NCBI RefSeq assembly: GCF_000222605.1
Contig: NZ_AFWF01000193.1
Coordinates: forward strand, 1-48,646
From: Vibrio ichthyoenteri ATCC 700023
GTDB taxonomy: Bacteria; Pseudomonadota; Gammaproteobacteria; Enterobacterales; Vibrionaceae
Length of the DNA: 48,646 bases
Reading direction: 5' to 3'
Shown here: in pieces, positions 27,978 to 36,941 of the stretch
Layout: the number at the start of each line of letters is the position of its first letter
Position numbering within the stretch: position 1 is the stretch's first letter
The notes under the pieces: model-generated
What the model was told of the DNA's origin: nothing
Database searches by the model: none
What the model saw: the letters and a program-made list of their open reading frames with translations, nothing else
Made by a program: the position numbers and the translations under genes

Positions 27978-29528
27978 ATGCAATGGATTATTGAGAACCA
28001 AAGCGTGTTGTTGAGTGGCCTTGGTGGCGCGGTGGCGAGCGGTCTCGCGGCCGGTTGGTGGGTAAAACAAAAATTTAGCCTTGAAAGCCAGTTACTTGAA
28101 CAGCAATTGCAATCCAATCAGCAGTTGGCAAACTCGCAAATCACCCAGTTGAAACAATTGCTTGTTGAGGCTCAACAAGAGTTGGATGAATTGGATCAAG
28201 ATCGAGATAAAGCCGCTTACGAGTTAAAACAATCACACGGTAAATTGATGGCGGTAATGGAGAAGTTGCGCTATTTCGATGCGGTGAAACAGGAGCGCCA
28301 GCAATACGCCGAAGATCTGAATCAGGTTCGGGAGCAGAAATCACAGCTCGAAGCACAATTACGTGAGCAAGAGGCGCGTCATCAGCAAGCGCAACTCGCC
28401 AGCCAAGAGAAACTGCAGCTACTTGAGCAAGCCGAAGAACGTTTGAAACAGCAATTTGAACATCTTGCTAATCAGTTATTTGAAGAAAAAACGGCGAAAG
28501 TTGATCAACAAAACAAACAAAGTTTAGAGGGGTTACTCAGCCCACTGAAAGAGCAGCTTGAAGGCTTCAAGCGCCAAGTGAATGACAGTTTTAACCTTGA
28601 AGCTAAAGAGCGCCACACCTTGGTGCATGAGCTGAAAAACTTGCAGCGTTTGAATGAGGATATGACTCGTGAAGCGGTCAACTTAACGCAAGCGTTGAAA
28701 GGGGATAACAAACAACAAGGTAACTGGGGTGAAGTGGTGTTGGCGCGCGTATTGGCGGAATCAGGCTTGCGTGAGGGGCATGAATATCAAACGCAGGTGA
28801 GCCTGCAAAATGAGGCGGGCAAGCGCTACCAACCCGATGTAATAGTTCACTTACCCCAAGAAAAACAAGTGGTGATTGACTCGAAAATGGCGCTGGTGGC
28901 CTACGAGCGTTACTTCAATGCTGAAACCGATCGAGATAGAGCTCAAGCACTAAGTGATCACTTACTTGCCTTGCGTGGTCATATTAAAGGGTTGAGTCAA
29001 AAGGATTACCATCAATTAAAAGGCATTCGTAGCCTCGATTATGTATTGATGTTTATTCCGGTCGAGCCTGCTTTCCAGGTGGCTATTCAAGCTGACCCGA
29101 GCTTGGTTAAAGATGCGATGGAGCAAAATATTATTTTGGTCAGCCCAACCACCTTGCTGGTGGCACTGCGCACGATTGATAACTTATGGCGCAATGACCG
29201 TCAAAATCAAAATGCACAAATCATCGCGGAACGAGCCAGTAAGCTTTATGACAAATTGCGTTTATTTGTCGAGGATATGGAAGGGTTGGGGGGAGCACTT
29301 GATAAAGCCAATCAAAGTTACCAAGGCGCAATGAATAAGCTCGCGACGGGGCGCGGAAACGTGATTCGCCAAGCGGAAAGCTTTAAACAGTTAGGGGTTG
29401 AAGTGAAACGTCCAATCTCAAGTAATATTACGCAATTATCACAAACTGAGGATGTGACAGAAAATGAATATTTGGCTGAAAATGCACCGCAGTTAGAAAG
29501 ACATCCGGCTGAGGATAAAGTAAACTAA
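27978..29528 (+). CDS. rmuC: DNA recombination-limiting protein RmuC
   Basis: 516-residue protein with an N-terminal membrane segment (SVLLSGLGGAVASGLAAGWWV), a long Gln/Glu-rich coiled coil (about 35-200), and the RmuC domain (about 220-450). The domain shows NWGEVVLARVLAESGL, RYQPDVIVHLP, VVIDSKMALVAYERY (a PD-(D/E)XK-like D...DSK pattern) and VLMFIPVEPAFQVA. In E. coli RmuC limits inversions at short inverted repeats; a nuclease role is inferred from the fold. It precedes ubiE on the same strand, as in many gammaproteobacteria. Confidence 0.95.
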   Translation: MQWIIENQSVLLSGLGGAVASGLAAGWWVKQKFSLESQLLEQQLQSNQQLANSQITQLKQLLVEAQQELDELDQDRDKAAYELKQSHGKLMAVMEKLRYFDAVKQERQQYAEDLNQVREQKSQLEAQLREQEARHQQAQLASQEKLQLLEQAEERLKQQFEHLANQLFEEKTAKVDQQNKQSLEGLLSPLKEQLEGFKRQVNDSFNLEAKERHTLVHELKNLQRLNEDMTREAVNLTQALKGDNKQQGNWGEVVLARVLAESGLREGHEYQTQVSLQNEAGKRYQPDVIVHLPQEKQVVIDSKMALVAYERYFNAETDRDRAQALSDHLLALRGHIKGLSQKDYHQLKGIRSLDYVLMFIPVEPAFQVAIQADPSLVKDAMEQNIILVSPTTLLVALRTIDNLWRNDRQNQNAQIIAERASKLYDKLRLFVEDMEGLGGALDKANQSYQGAMNKLATGRGNVIRQAESFKQLGVEVKRPISSNITQLSQTEDVTENEYLAENAPQLERHPAEDKVN

Positions 29529-29653
29529 TCGGCCGCAGCTCAGGTCTGTGCCGCATCGACGTAAAACCCAGCCATATTGGGTCATGATGCGGCATAATGC
29601 GTATAAGCAATGCGTGTAAATAGTTATGCCGAGCTGTTCGAAGAGGATTAATC

Positions 29654-30436
29654 ATGACGGATACCAACGTGCAGTCAAATACAGCGTTAGAAACACAAGA
29701 AACCACCCATTTTGGTTTTACCACCGTAGCCAAAGAAGAAAAAGTGGCCAAAGTTGCTCAAGTATTTCACTCAGTAGCGGCGAAATACGACATTATGAAT
29801 GACTTAATGTCCGGTGGCGTGCATCGTTTGTGGAAGCGCTTTACCATTGATTGTAGTGGTGCGCGTCCAGGCCAACGTGTGCTTGACCTTGGTGGCGGCA
29901 CGGGTGATTTGACTGCAAAGTTCTCACGCATTGTTGGTGAGAAAGGTCATGTGGTATTGGCAGATATTAACAACTCAATGCTGAATGTTGGTCGCGATAA
30001 ACTGCGTGATAGCGGCATCGTTGGTAATGTTCATTATGTACAAGCTAACGCAGAAGAACTGCCATTCCCTGACGATTACTTTGATGTTATCACCATCAGT
30101 TTCTGTTTACGTAACGTAACCGATAAAGATAAAGCACTGCGTTCAATGTTCCGCGTGTTAAAGCCAGGTGGCCGTTTATTGGTGTTGGAATTTTCTAAAC
30201 CGATCCTTGAGCCACTATCAAAAATTTATGATGCTTACTCGTTCCACCTATTGCCAAAAATTGGTGAAGTGGTGGCAAACGATGCAGATAGCTATCGTTA
30301 CCTTGCTGAATCAATTCGCATGCACCCAGATCAAGACACCTTACAGGGCATGATGGATGAAGCGGGCTTTGAGCAAACCAATTACTACAATTTAACTGGT
30401 GGTATTGTTGCGCTACACCGTGGTTATAAGTTCTAG
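29654..30436 (+). CDS. ubiE: Ubiquinone/menaquinone C-methyltransferase UbiE
   Basis: SAM-dependent enzyme (260 residues) that C-methylates the quinone ring in both ubiquinone and menaquinone synthesis. Motifs: FGFTTV at the N-terminus, [18 protein letters not shown], the SAM loop [39 protein letters not shown] and [15 protein letters not shown]. The ATG at 29654 follows AGAGGA. First of the ubiE-ubiJ-ubiB operon. Confidence 0.98.
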   Translation: MTDTNVQSNTALETQETTHFGFTTVAKEEKVAKVAQVFHSVAAKYDIMNDLMSGGVHRLWKRFTIDCSGARPGQRVLDLGGGTGDLTAKFSRIVGEKGHVVLADINNSMLNVGRDKLRDSGIVGNVHYVQANAEELPFPDDYFDVITISFCLRNVTDKDKALRSMFRVLKPGGRLLVLEFSKPILEPLSKIYDAYSFHLLPKIGEVVANDADSYRYLAESIRMHPDQDTLQGMMDEAGFEQTNYYNLTGGIVALHRGYKF

Positions 30437-30444
30437 AGGTCACT

Positions 30445-31050
30445 ATGCCATTTGAACCCTTGGTTACTGCCGTTATTGAAACCACACTCAATACTTTGAT
30501 TAAAGACGATCCTGAATTGGGTCGTCGCTTGTCGCGCCTAAAAGGACAAGTGATCCAAATTCACCTTAAAGAAGTGAACAAAACCATTACCTTCATTTTT
30601 AGTCAGCAAATTGATGTGTTGGCCAACTACGAAGGTGAACCTGATTGTTATTTATCACTCAACTTGTCTGTTCTGCCTCAATTGCGTGAGCAAGCCAATA
30701 TTACTAAGCTGATCAAACAAGATAAGCTGGTGCTGGAAGGGGACATCCAGTTGGCGCAAAAATTCTCGCAACTGATGACCGATTGTAAGCCGGATATCGC
30801 AGAGTGGTTATCGCGCGTGGTGGGTGATGTTGCGGCTCATTCACTGGTGAAAGGTGCTAGTCACTTTGGCTCATTGGTGAGATCACAGGTGACGAAACAG
30901 CAAGAGTACGTGGCACAAGTGATTACTGAAGAGTGGCGCTTGGCGCCTGCGCCGTTAGAAGTGGCGTATTTCTGTGATCAGGTTGACGATGTAAAAAGCC
31001 AAGCTGCCCGTGTGGAAGCAAAACTTAATCAGTTACTGGAGCGTGTATGA
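30445..31050 (+). CDS. ubiJ: Ubiquinone biosynthesis accessory factor UbiJ
   Basis: 201-residue SCP2-type lipid-binding protein; with UbiK it is thought to hold ubiquinone intermediates in the soluble Ubi complex. Position between ubiE and ubiB and the N-terminal SCP2-like domain (about 15-110, ending in [17 protein letters not shown]) fit UbiJ, as does a C-terminal coiled coil ([19 protein letters not shown]). It starts 8 bp after ubiE and its stop overlaps the ubiB start by 4 bp. Confidence 0.94.
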   Translation: MPFEPLVTAVIETTLNTLIKDDPELGRRLSRLKGQVIQIHLKEVNKTITFIFSQQIDVLANYEGEPDCYLSLNLSVLPQLREQANITKLIKQDKLVLEGDIQLAQKFSQLMTDCKPDIAEWLSRVVGDVAAHSLVKGASHFGSLVRSQVTKQQEYVAQVITEEWRLAPAPLEVAYFCDQVDDVKSQAARVEAKLNQLLERV

Positions 31051-32681
31051 CACCTTCGGAACTCCGTCGTCTCTATCGTATCGTTAAAGTTCAGCTTGAA
31101 TACGGCTTGGATGAACTCCTGCCTAAGCATCAGTTGACTAAAGCGCCACTGCTGGCGCGTAAATCACTGTTTTGGATTAAAAACCAACATCCTGAAAAGC
31201 CCCTAGGCGAACGTTTACGTTTAGCACTGCAAGAACTTGGGCCGGTATGGATCAAGTTTGGCCAGATGATGTCGACGCGCCGTGACTTGTTTCCACCGCA
31301 CATCGCAGACCCACTGGCTTTGCTGCAAGACCAAGTAGCGCCCTTTGATGGTCAATTAGCCAAAGAGCAGATGGAAAAAGCACTCGGTGGACCGATTGAG
31401 AATTGGTTTACTGAGTTTGATATCAAGCCATTGGCATCTGCTTCTATTGCACAGGTGCATACCGCGCGTTTAAAAGAGAGCGGGCAAGAGATTGTTTTGA
31501 AGGTCATTCGACCAGATATTCGCCCTGTGATTGATGCAGATCTAAAACTGATGTATCGCATGGCGCGTATAGTCGCCAAGGCGCAACCTGAAGCACGTCG
31601 TTTAAAACCGGTTGAGGTTGTGCGAGAGTATGAGAAGACTCTGCTTGATGAGCTAGACTTAAGAAGAGAAGCGGCCAACGCAATTCAATTGCGCCGTAAC
31701 TTTGAAGGCAGCGAAGAACTCTATGTTCCCGAGGTGATGCCGGATTTCAGTAGTGAATCACTGATGGTTTCTGAGCGAATTTATGGCATTCAAGTATCAG
31801 ACATCGAGGGCTTAATCGCCAATGGTACTGATATGAAATTGCTGGCTGAACGCGGTGTGAGTGTATTCTTTACTCAGGTGTTTCGCGATAGTTTTTTCCA
31901 TGCAGACATGCATCCGGGCAACGTTTTTGTTGAGCCCGCACATCCAGAAAATCCACGTTGGATTGGCTTGGATTGTGGCATAGTTGGTACGCTTAATAGC
32001 GATGATAAGCGTTACTTGGCAGAAAACTTTTTGGCCTTTTTTAATCGTGATTACCGTCGTGTAGCAGAATTACATGTTGAATCGGGTTGGGTTCCACGTG
32101 AAACCAATATCGATGAATTTGAATTTGCGATTCGTATTGTTTGTGAGCCGATTTTTGCCAAACCGTTGTGTGAGATTTCTTTTGGTCACGTACTACTGAA
32201 TCTGTTTAACACCGCGCGCCGTTTTGAAATGGAAGTGCAGCCACAGTTAGTATTGCTGCAGAAAACCTTGCTCTATGTAGAAGGGCTAGGGCGTCAGTTG
32301 TATCCTCAGTTGGATCTCTGGGCGACCGCGAAGCCTTTCCTTGAAACGTGGATGATGAATCAAGTTGGACCGCAAGCGCTGATCAATGCAGTTAAAGATC
32401 GTGCACCGTTCTGGGCGGAAAAACTACCAGAGTTGCCTGAGCTGTTGTATGACAGCTTACGCCAAGGTAAAGCGTTGAATGAGCGCATGGATCAGCTTTA
32501 TCAAGGCTACCGTATGTCGAAGCGTCAGCAGGCGACAGGTAAATTTTTATTTGGTGTTGGTGCCACATTAGTCGTATGCTCGGCAATTATGGTCAACAGC
32601 ACTTATGAGCAATTGTCACCACTTTGCGCAGTCTCTGGGGTCACATTTTGGTTGCTTAGTTGGCGAGCTTATCGCCGATAG
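31047..32681 (+). CDS. ubiB: Ubiquinone biosynthesis kinase-like protein UbiB
   Basis: 544-residue atypical kinase/ATPase (ADCK/ABC1 family) needed for ubiquinone synthesis. Family signatures are visible: the KxGQ motif as [27 protein letters not shown] with an Ala-rich loop, [22 protein letters not shown] and IGLDCGIVG. Two hydrophobic helices close the protein. The start ATG overlaps the ubiJ stop. A parS-consensus site at 32090-32105 lies within the coding sequence. Confidence 0.98.
   Translation: MTPSELRRLYRIVKVQLEYGLDELLPKHQLTKAPLLARKSLFWIKNQHPEKPLGERLRLALQELGPVWIKFGQMMSTRRDLFPPHIADPLALLQDQVAPFDGQLAKEQMEKALGGPIENWFTEFDIKPLASASIAQVHTARLKESGQEIVLKVIRPDIRPVIDADLKLMYRMARIVAKAQPEARRLKPVEVVREYEKTLLDELDLRREAANAIQLRRNFEGSEELYVPEVMPDFSSESLMVSERIYGIQVSDIEGLIANGTDMKLLAERGVSVFFTQVFRDSFFHADMHPGNVFVEPAHPENPRWIGLDCGIVGTLNSDDKRYLAENFLAFFNRDYRRVAELHVESGWVPRETNIDEFEFAIRIVCEPIFAKPLCEISFGHVLLNLFNTARRFEMEVQPQLVLLQKTLLYVEGLGRQLYPQLDLWATAKPFLETWMMNQVGPQALINAVKDRAPFWAEKLPELPELLYDSLRQGKALNERMDQLYQGYRMSKRQQATGKFLFGVGATLVVCSAIMVNSTYEQLSPLCAVSGVTFWLLSWRAYRR
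32090..32105. promoter_or_regulatory. Probable parS site 4, inside ubiB
   Basis: GGTTCCACGTGAAACC: the 14-bp core GTTCCACGTGAAAC fits the GTTNCACGTGAAAC core I recall for vibrio chromosome 1 parS. It is about 22 kb from site 3, read in frame as VPRET. Confidence 0.75.
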
Positions 32682-32730
32682 GCGTTAGACTCACTCAATA
32701 ATTTTTTTGATAGAACCCGAGGTAAAAGAA

Positions 32731-32973
32731 ATGGGTGGTATTAGTATTTGGCAACTTCTAATTGTTGCTGTAATCGTTGTATTGCTGTTTGGTACTAAGA
32801 AGTTACGTAACATTGGTGGCGACTTAGGTAGTGCGGTTAAAGGCTTCAAAAAAGCAATGAGCGATGAAGATGCATCTCAAGATAAAAAAGATGCTGACTT
32901 TGAACCTAAGAATCTAGAGCAGCAGAAGACTGAAGCGACTGCTGAAACTAAGAAAGACAAAGAGCAGGCATAA
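32731..32973 (+). CDS. tatA: Twin-arginine translocase subunit TatA
   Basis: 80-residue inner-membrane protein forming the Tat translocation pore. It shows a single N-terminal helix ([18 protein letters not shown]), the FGTKKLR hinge with the conserved Phe-Gly, an amphipathic helix ([11 protein letters not shown]) and a charged tail. I start at the ATG at 32731 (MGGISIWQ), with GAGGT upstream; a TTG at 32707 would add eight residues. tatB follows 3 bp later. Confidence 0.97.
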   Translation: MGGISIWQLLIVAVIVVLLFGTKKLRNIGGDLGSAVKGFKKAMSDEDASQDKKDADFEPKNLEQQKTEATAETKKDKEQA

Positions 32974-32976
32974 TAC

Positions 32977-33357
32977 GTGTTTGATATCGGTTTTTGGGAA
33001 CTGGTATTAATATCTGTCGTTGCTCTTGTTGTTTTGGGCCCAGAGCGTTTGCCGCATGCAATTCGCAGTGTTTCGCGTTTTGTTTCACAAGCGAAAACCA
33101 TGGCAAACAGTGTGAAAGATGAAATCTCTCACGAGCTTAAGGTACAAGAGCTGCAAGAGAATTTGCGTAAAGCTGAAAAAATGGGGATGGAAGATCTATC
33201 GCCAGAGTTGAAGTCTTCAGTAGACGAACTTAAGAAAGCAGCGCAAGAGGTGCAACGTCCCTACGCTCAAAAGGCCGCGGAGACTGAAGTGGCTGTCAGT
33301 GATGAAAAACCACAGACTAGCCAAGCCATTGCGCCGGCAGATAAGAAAGCCGAGTAG
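32977..33357 (+). CDS. tatB: Twin-arginine translocase subunit TatB
   Basis: 126-residue Tat receptor component that binds twin-arginine signal peptides with TatC. MFDIGFWELVLISVVALVVLGPERLP is the family N-terminus: a membrane helix and the LGPERLP hinge, then amphipathic helices. It begins with GTG at 32977. A strong terminator-like hairpin follows before tatC. Confidence 0.97.
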   Translation: MFDIGFWELVLISVVALVVLGPERLPHAIRSVSRFVSQAKTMANSVKDEISHELKVQELQENLRKAEKMGMEDLSPELKSSVDELKKAAQEVQRPYAQKAAETEVAVSDEKPQTSQAIAPADKKAE

Positions 33358-33367
33358 CCTTTAAGTG

Positions 33368-33398
33368 AGGAGCTGCATGTGACGTGCGGCTCCTTTTT
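33368..33398 (+). terminator. Terminator-like hairpin between tatB and tatC
   Basis: A 12-bp stem (33368-33379 with 33383-33394, two G-U pairs) and TGA loop, followed by a five-base T-tract. Inside an operon normally transcribed through, it could attenuate tatC or stabilise the tatAB 3' end. tatC starts 23 bp later with its own ribosome site. Confidence 0.75.
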
Positions 33399-33421
33399 GA
33401 TCTTCTAGAATGAGGTTTGAT

Positions 33422-34174
33422 ATGCCTTCTGTTGAGCAGACACAACCTTTAATTAGCCACTTGCTGGAGCTGCGCAATCGTCTTTTGCGAGCGTTGGTTG
33501 CGGTATTAGTGGTGTTTCTTGGTTTAATCTACTTTTCTGGTGATATCTACGAGTTTGTTTCAAAACCACTTGTCGACAAATTACCGGAAGGGGCGACGAT
33601 GATCGCGACTGACGTCGCATCCCCTTTCTTTACTCCACTAAAATTAACCTTAATTGCATCGGTGTTTATTGCCGTCCCATTGATCCTTTATCAGGTATGG
33701 GCTTTTGTCGCACCAGGGTTGTATAAGCATGAACGTCGTTTAATTATGCCGTTGATGTTTTCCAGTTCACTGCTGTTCTACGCAGGCGTTTCCTTTGCGT
33801 ATTTTGTGGTGTTCCCATTGGTGTTTGGCTTCTTTACCGCGATATCGCTGGGAGGGGTTGAATTTGCGACCGATATTTCCAGTTATCTCGATTTTGTTCT
33901 TGCGCTGTTTATGGCGTTTGGTATTGCGTTTGAAATACCTGTAGCGATCATTTTATTGTGTTGGACGGGGGCGACCTCACCAGATGAGTTAAGAGCGAAG
34001 CGTCCTTACATTATCGTGATTGCTTTCGTAGTCGGTATGCTACTGACACCGCCAGATATCATTTCACAAACGCTATTGGCTATCCCAATGTGTTTGCTGT
34101 TTGAGGTGGGATTGTTCTTTGCGCGTTTCTATGTCCGTAAGGATGATGACGAAGAAGAGCAAGTCGAAGAGTAA
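33422..34174 (+). CDS. tatC: Twin-arginine translocase subunit TatC
   Basis: 250-residue six-helix inner-membrane protein, the Tat signal-peptide receptor. Markers: [18 protein letters not shown] at the N-terminus, [24 protein letters not shown] with the conserved P and [10 protein letters not shown] and LLTPPD. I start at the ATG at 33422 (MPSVEQTQ), which has GAGG at a proper distance and aligns with E. coli TatC; the ATG at 33410 lies four codons upstream in frame. Followed by a terminator. Confidence 0.97.
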   Translation: MPSVEQTQPLISHLLELRNRLLRALVAVLVVFLGLIYFSGDIYEFVSKPLVDKLPEGATMIATDVASPFFTPLKLTLIASVFIAVPLILYQVWAFVAPGLYKHERRLIMPLMFSSSLLFYAGVSFAYFVVFPLVFGFFTAISLGGVEFATDISSYLDFVLALFMAFGIAFEIPVAIILLCWTGATSPDELRAKRPYIIVIAFVVGMLLTPPDIISQTLLAIPMCLLFEVGLFFARFYVRKDDDEEEQVEE

Positions 34175-34187
34175 TGATAGCGATATG

Positions 34188-34217
34188 AAAAAGGTTGGCG
34201 ATGCCAACCTTTTTTTA
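34188..34217 (+). terminator. Terminator of tatABC
   Basis: AAGGTTGGC and GCCAACCTT form the stem (34191-34211), with flanking A and T runs and a GAT loop. Confidence 0.92.
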
Positions 34218-34259
34218 TGCCTGTAATTTGCAAATCAAATGTTGTTCGCTGCTAAAGCC

Positions 34260-35021
34260 TTATAGATTAAACAGCGTTTTTGCGTTGTGGCTAGTAAGTT
34301 CGTCCACTTGCTGCAAGCTTATCTCGCGCAGATCGGCAATACGCTGTGCGACCAATTGGGTGTAAGCGGGTTCGTTACGTTTGCCGCGATGTGGCACCGG
34401 TGCTAGGTAAGGGCAGTCGGTTTCAAGAATGACATAATTAAGATCTAAAGTAGGGATCACTAAATCCATCCCGCCATTTTTAAAGGTTGATACGCCACCC
34501 AGACCTAAGTGGAAACCGAGATCATTAATTGCTTTCGCTTCTTCCACACTGCCGCCAAAACAGTGGAATACACCACTTAACGAACCATCTTGTTGCTTGC
34601 TAAGTAGGCCAAGAGTTTCTTCTATGGAGTCTCGGGTATGAATCACGACCGGTAGGCTCATCTCTTTGGCCCAGTTTAATTGCGTGATGAAGGCTTTCTC
34701 TTGTTCTGCGCGGTAGGTTTTATCCCAATAAAGATCGATACCAATTTCACCAACGGCAATAAAGTTGTGTTTGCTGAACCAGCTATAAATGGTTGCGAGG
34801 GTTTGATCGACATTGCCATCAACATAACAAGGGTGAAGCCCCATCATCGAACGACAAACATTAGGATAGGTCGCTTCGGTTTTGAGCATAGGCTCAATGG
34901 AATCTAGATCGATATTAGGTAAGAGAATTGTATCGATACCCTGTGCAAGAGCTCGTTGGACGACTTCATCGCGATCATTATCAAATTCGCTGGCATAGAT
35001 ATGGGCATGGCTATCGATCAT
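34260..35021 (-). CDS. tatD: TatD-family metal-dependent DNase
   Basis: 253-residue amidohydrolase-fold nuclease. Metal ligands are seen in MIDSHAHIY (HxH), the Glu in IAVGEIGIDLYW, VVIHTRDS, GVFHCFGG and the Asp in LETDCPYLAPVPHRGKRNEP. Named by family and by its place beside tatABC, though TatD is not a Tat component. The overall sequence, including NGGMDLV and LPNIDLDSIE, reads closer to Bacteroidetes TatD (MIDTHSHIY..., TFKNS-type) than to E. coli TatD. I start at the ATG at 35021, with GAGAAG upstream. It is convergent with tatC and divergent from hemB. Confidence 0.92.
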   Translation of the reverse strand: MIDSHAHIYASEFDNDRDEVVQRALAQGIDTILLPNIDLDSIEPMLKTEATYPNVCRSMMGLHPCYVDGNVDQTLATIYSWFSKHNFIAVGEIGIDLYWDKTYRAEQEKAFITQLNWAKEMSLPVVIHTRDSIEETLGLLSKQQDGSLSGVFHCFGGSVEEAKAINDLGFHLGLGGVSTFKNGGMDLVIPTLDLNYVILETDCPYLAPVPHRGKRNEPAYTQLVAQRIADLREISLQQVDELTSHNAKTLFNL

Positions 35022-35068
35022 AGTGCTTCTCGTTGTGTCTAAACTGAGCAAAGTATACGGCAGTGTGA

Positions 35069-36214
<1,146 letters not shown>

Positions 36215-36242
36215 CCTTGCTGTGTGATACGCAACAAGAAGA

Positions 36243-36266
36243 GGTCGGCGAAAGCCGGCCTTTTTT
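36243..36266 (+). terminator. Terminator of hemB
   Basis: GGTCGGC and GCCGGCC form a 7-bp stem with a GAAA tetraloop and six T. Confidence 0.92.
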
Positions 36267-36331
36267 ATGTGTAGTGAAAAAGAGCAATGCTGTAATGATG
36301 TTATAGAGTGATTGTAAATACGCTAAAAAGA

Positions 36332-36350
36332 AATGAGATTTTTTCTCATT
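36332..36350. promoter_or_regulatory. Upstream Fur box of ryhB
   Basis: AATGAGATTTTTTCTCATT matches 17 of 19 positions of AATGANAATNATTNTCATT. It is a nearly perfect palindrome, 36 bp upstream (centre to centre) of the second box. Confidence 0.75.
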
Positions 36351-36356
36351 TAGATG

Positions 36357-36385
36357 TTGACTATGTAAATGAGAATCATTATTAT
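36357..36385 (+). promoter_or_regulatory. ryhB promoter
   Basis: TTGACT (36357-36362) and TATTAT (36380-36385) are separated by 17 bp. The Fur box overlapping the -10 fits iron repression. A start near 36392 is predicted. Confidence 0.75.
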
Positions 36386-36386
36386 C
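36368..36386. promoter_or_regulatory. Fur box overlapping the ryhB -10
   Basis: AATGAGAATCATTATTATC matches 17 of 19 Fur consensus positions and covers the spacer and -10 of the ryhB promoter, so Fe-Fur should block transcription in iron-rich cells. Confidence 0.85.
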
Positions 36387-36391
36387 AATCT

Positions 36392-36617
36392 CGTCTTAGG
36401 GAATGAGGCTGTTCACAAGGATGTTGAGTCATTAATTTTAAGTAATTGAATTTGATGGCGACACAGAATTTAATGAACTTGCACAAGTTCTTTTTGACAC
36501 GACATTGCTCACATTGCTTCCAGTGTAATTTATAGCTATATGGCAAAGCCGCATGTTCCACATGAAACGCTTTGACACTTTTTTGCTAGGCGACATCGAA
36601 AGATGTCGCTTTTTTTA
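36392..36617 (+). ncRNA. ryhB: RyhB small RNA (long vibrio type)
   Basis: Iron-responsive, Hfq-dependent sRNA that represses iron-using proteins. The E. coli RyhB core is present as CACGACATTGCTCACATTGC and then TTCCAG (about 36492-36526). The 3' end is an intrinsic terminator: GCGACATC (36590-36597), GAAA loop, GATGTCGC (36602-36609) and eight T. From the predicted start it is about 226 nt, much longer than the 90-nt E. coli form but in line with the >200-nt V. cholerae RyhB. Located between hemB and polA, which is where I recall it in V. cholerae. The exact 5' end is inferred. Confidence 0.93.
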
Positions 36618-36657
36618 TCTCTGCAATTTGTCCCTGCACAAAAGGACACCAGCAGTC

Positions 36658-36666
36658 TTTTCCACA
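36658..36666 (+). promoter_or_regulatory. DnaA-like box upstream of polA
   Basis: TTTTCCACA fits the DnaA pattern TTWTNCACA. It lies 284 bp before polA, near GATC sites at 36673, 36683 and 36703. Confidence 0.5.
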
Positions 36667-36799
36667 ATTGAAGATCGTTTTTAGATCTCAATTGAAAGGG
36701 TCGATCCTACAATATAACCTTTAAAAACAAAGCCTTCTATTTGGTTGGACCACAAAAATCGGTCGGCAAAATAGCATTGGATAATTATTATAAACAGAG

Positions 36800-36808
36800 T
36801 TATCCACA
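36800..36808 (+). promoter_or_regulatory. Perfect DnaA box upstream of polA
   Basis: TTATCCACA is the strongest DnaA box sequence. It sits 134 bp upstream of polA. DnaA has been reported to affect polA expression in E. coli, so a regulatory role is plausible; oriC is not expected here. Confidence 0.6.
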
Positions 36809-36941
36809 GAAGGTGGCTGAGGTTGTTGAGATTCTAAACAAATGTCGCAAGAGACATCACAGACTTTGCATGGCATCGCTGCCACAGTCGTGGCATTCTA
36901 AGCAGATCTTATTTTGCATTTTCTTTGGAAACTAAAAGACT

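Noticed and set aside
36554-36569. parS-like TGTTCCACATGAAACG
   Set aside because: The central CACGTG is CACATG and the last base differs; it lies within the RyhB transcript and is probably a chance partial match.
36658-36808. Possible replication origin upstream of polA
   Set aside because: Only two DnaA boxes and no AT-rich unwinding repeats; V. cholerae oriC1 is beside gidA/mioC, outside this region.
36741-36935. 64-codon open frame just before polA
   Set aside because: No ribosome site or family, and it covers the DnaA-box leader; more likely noncoding.
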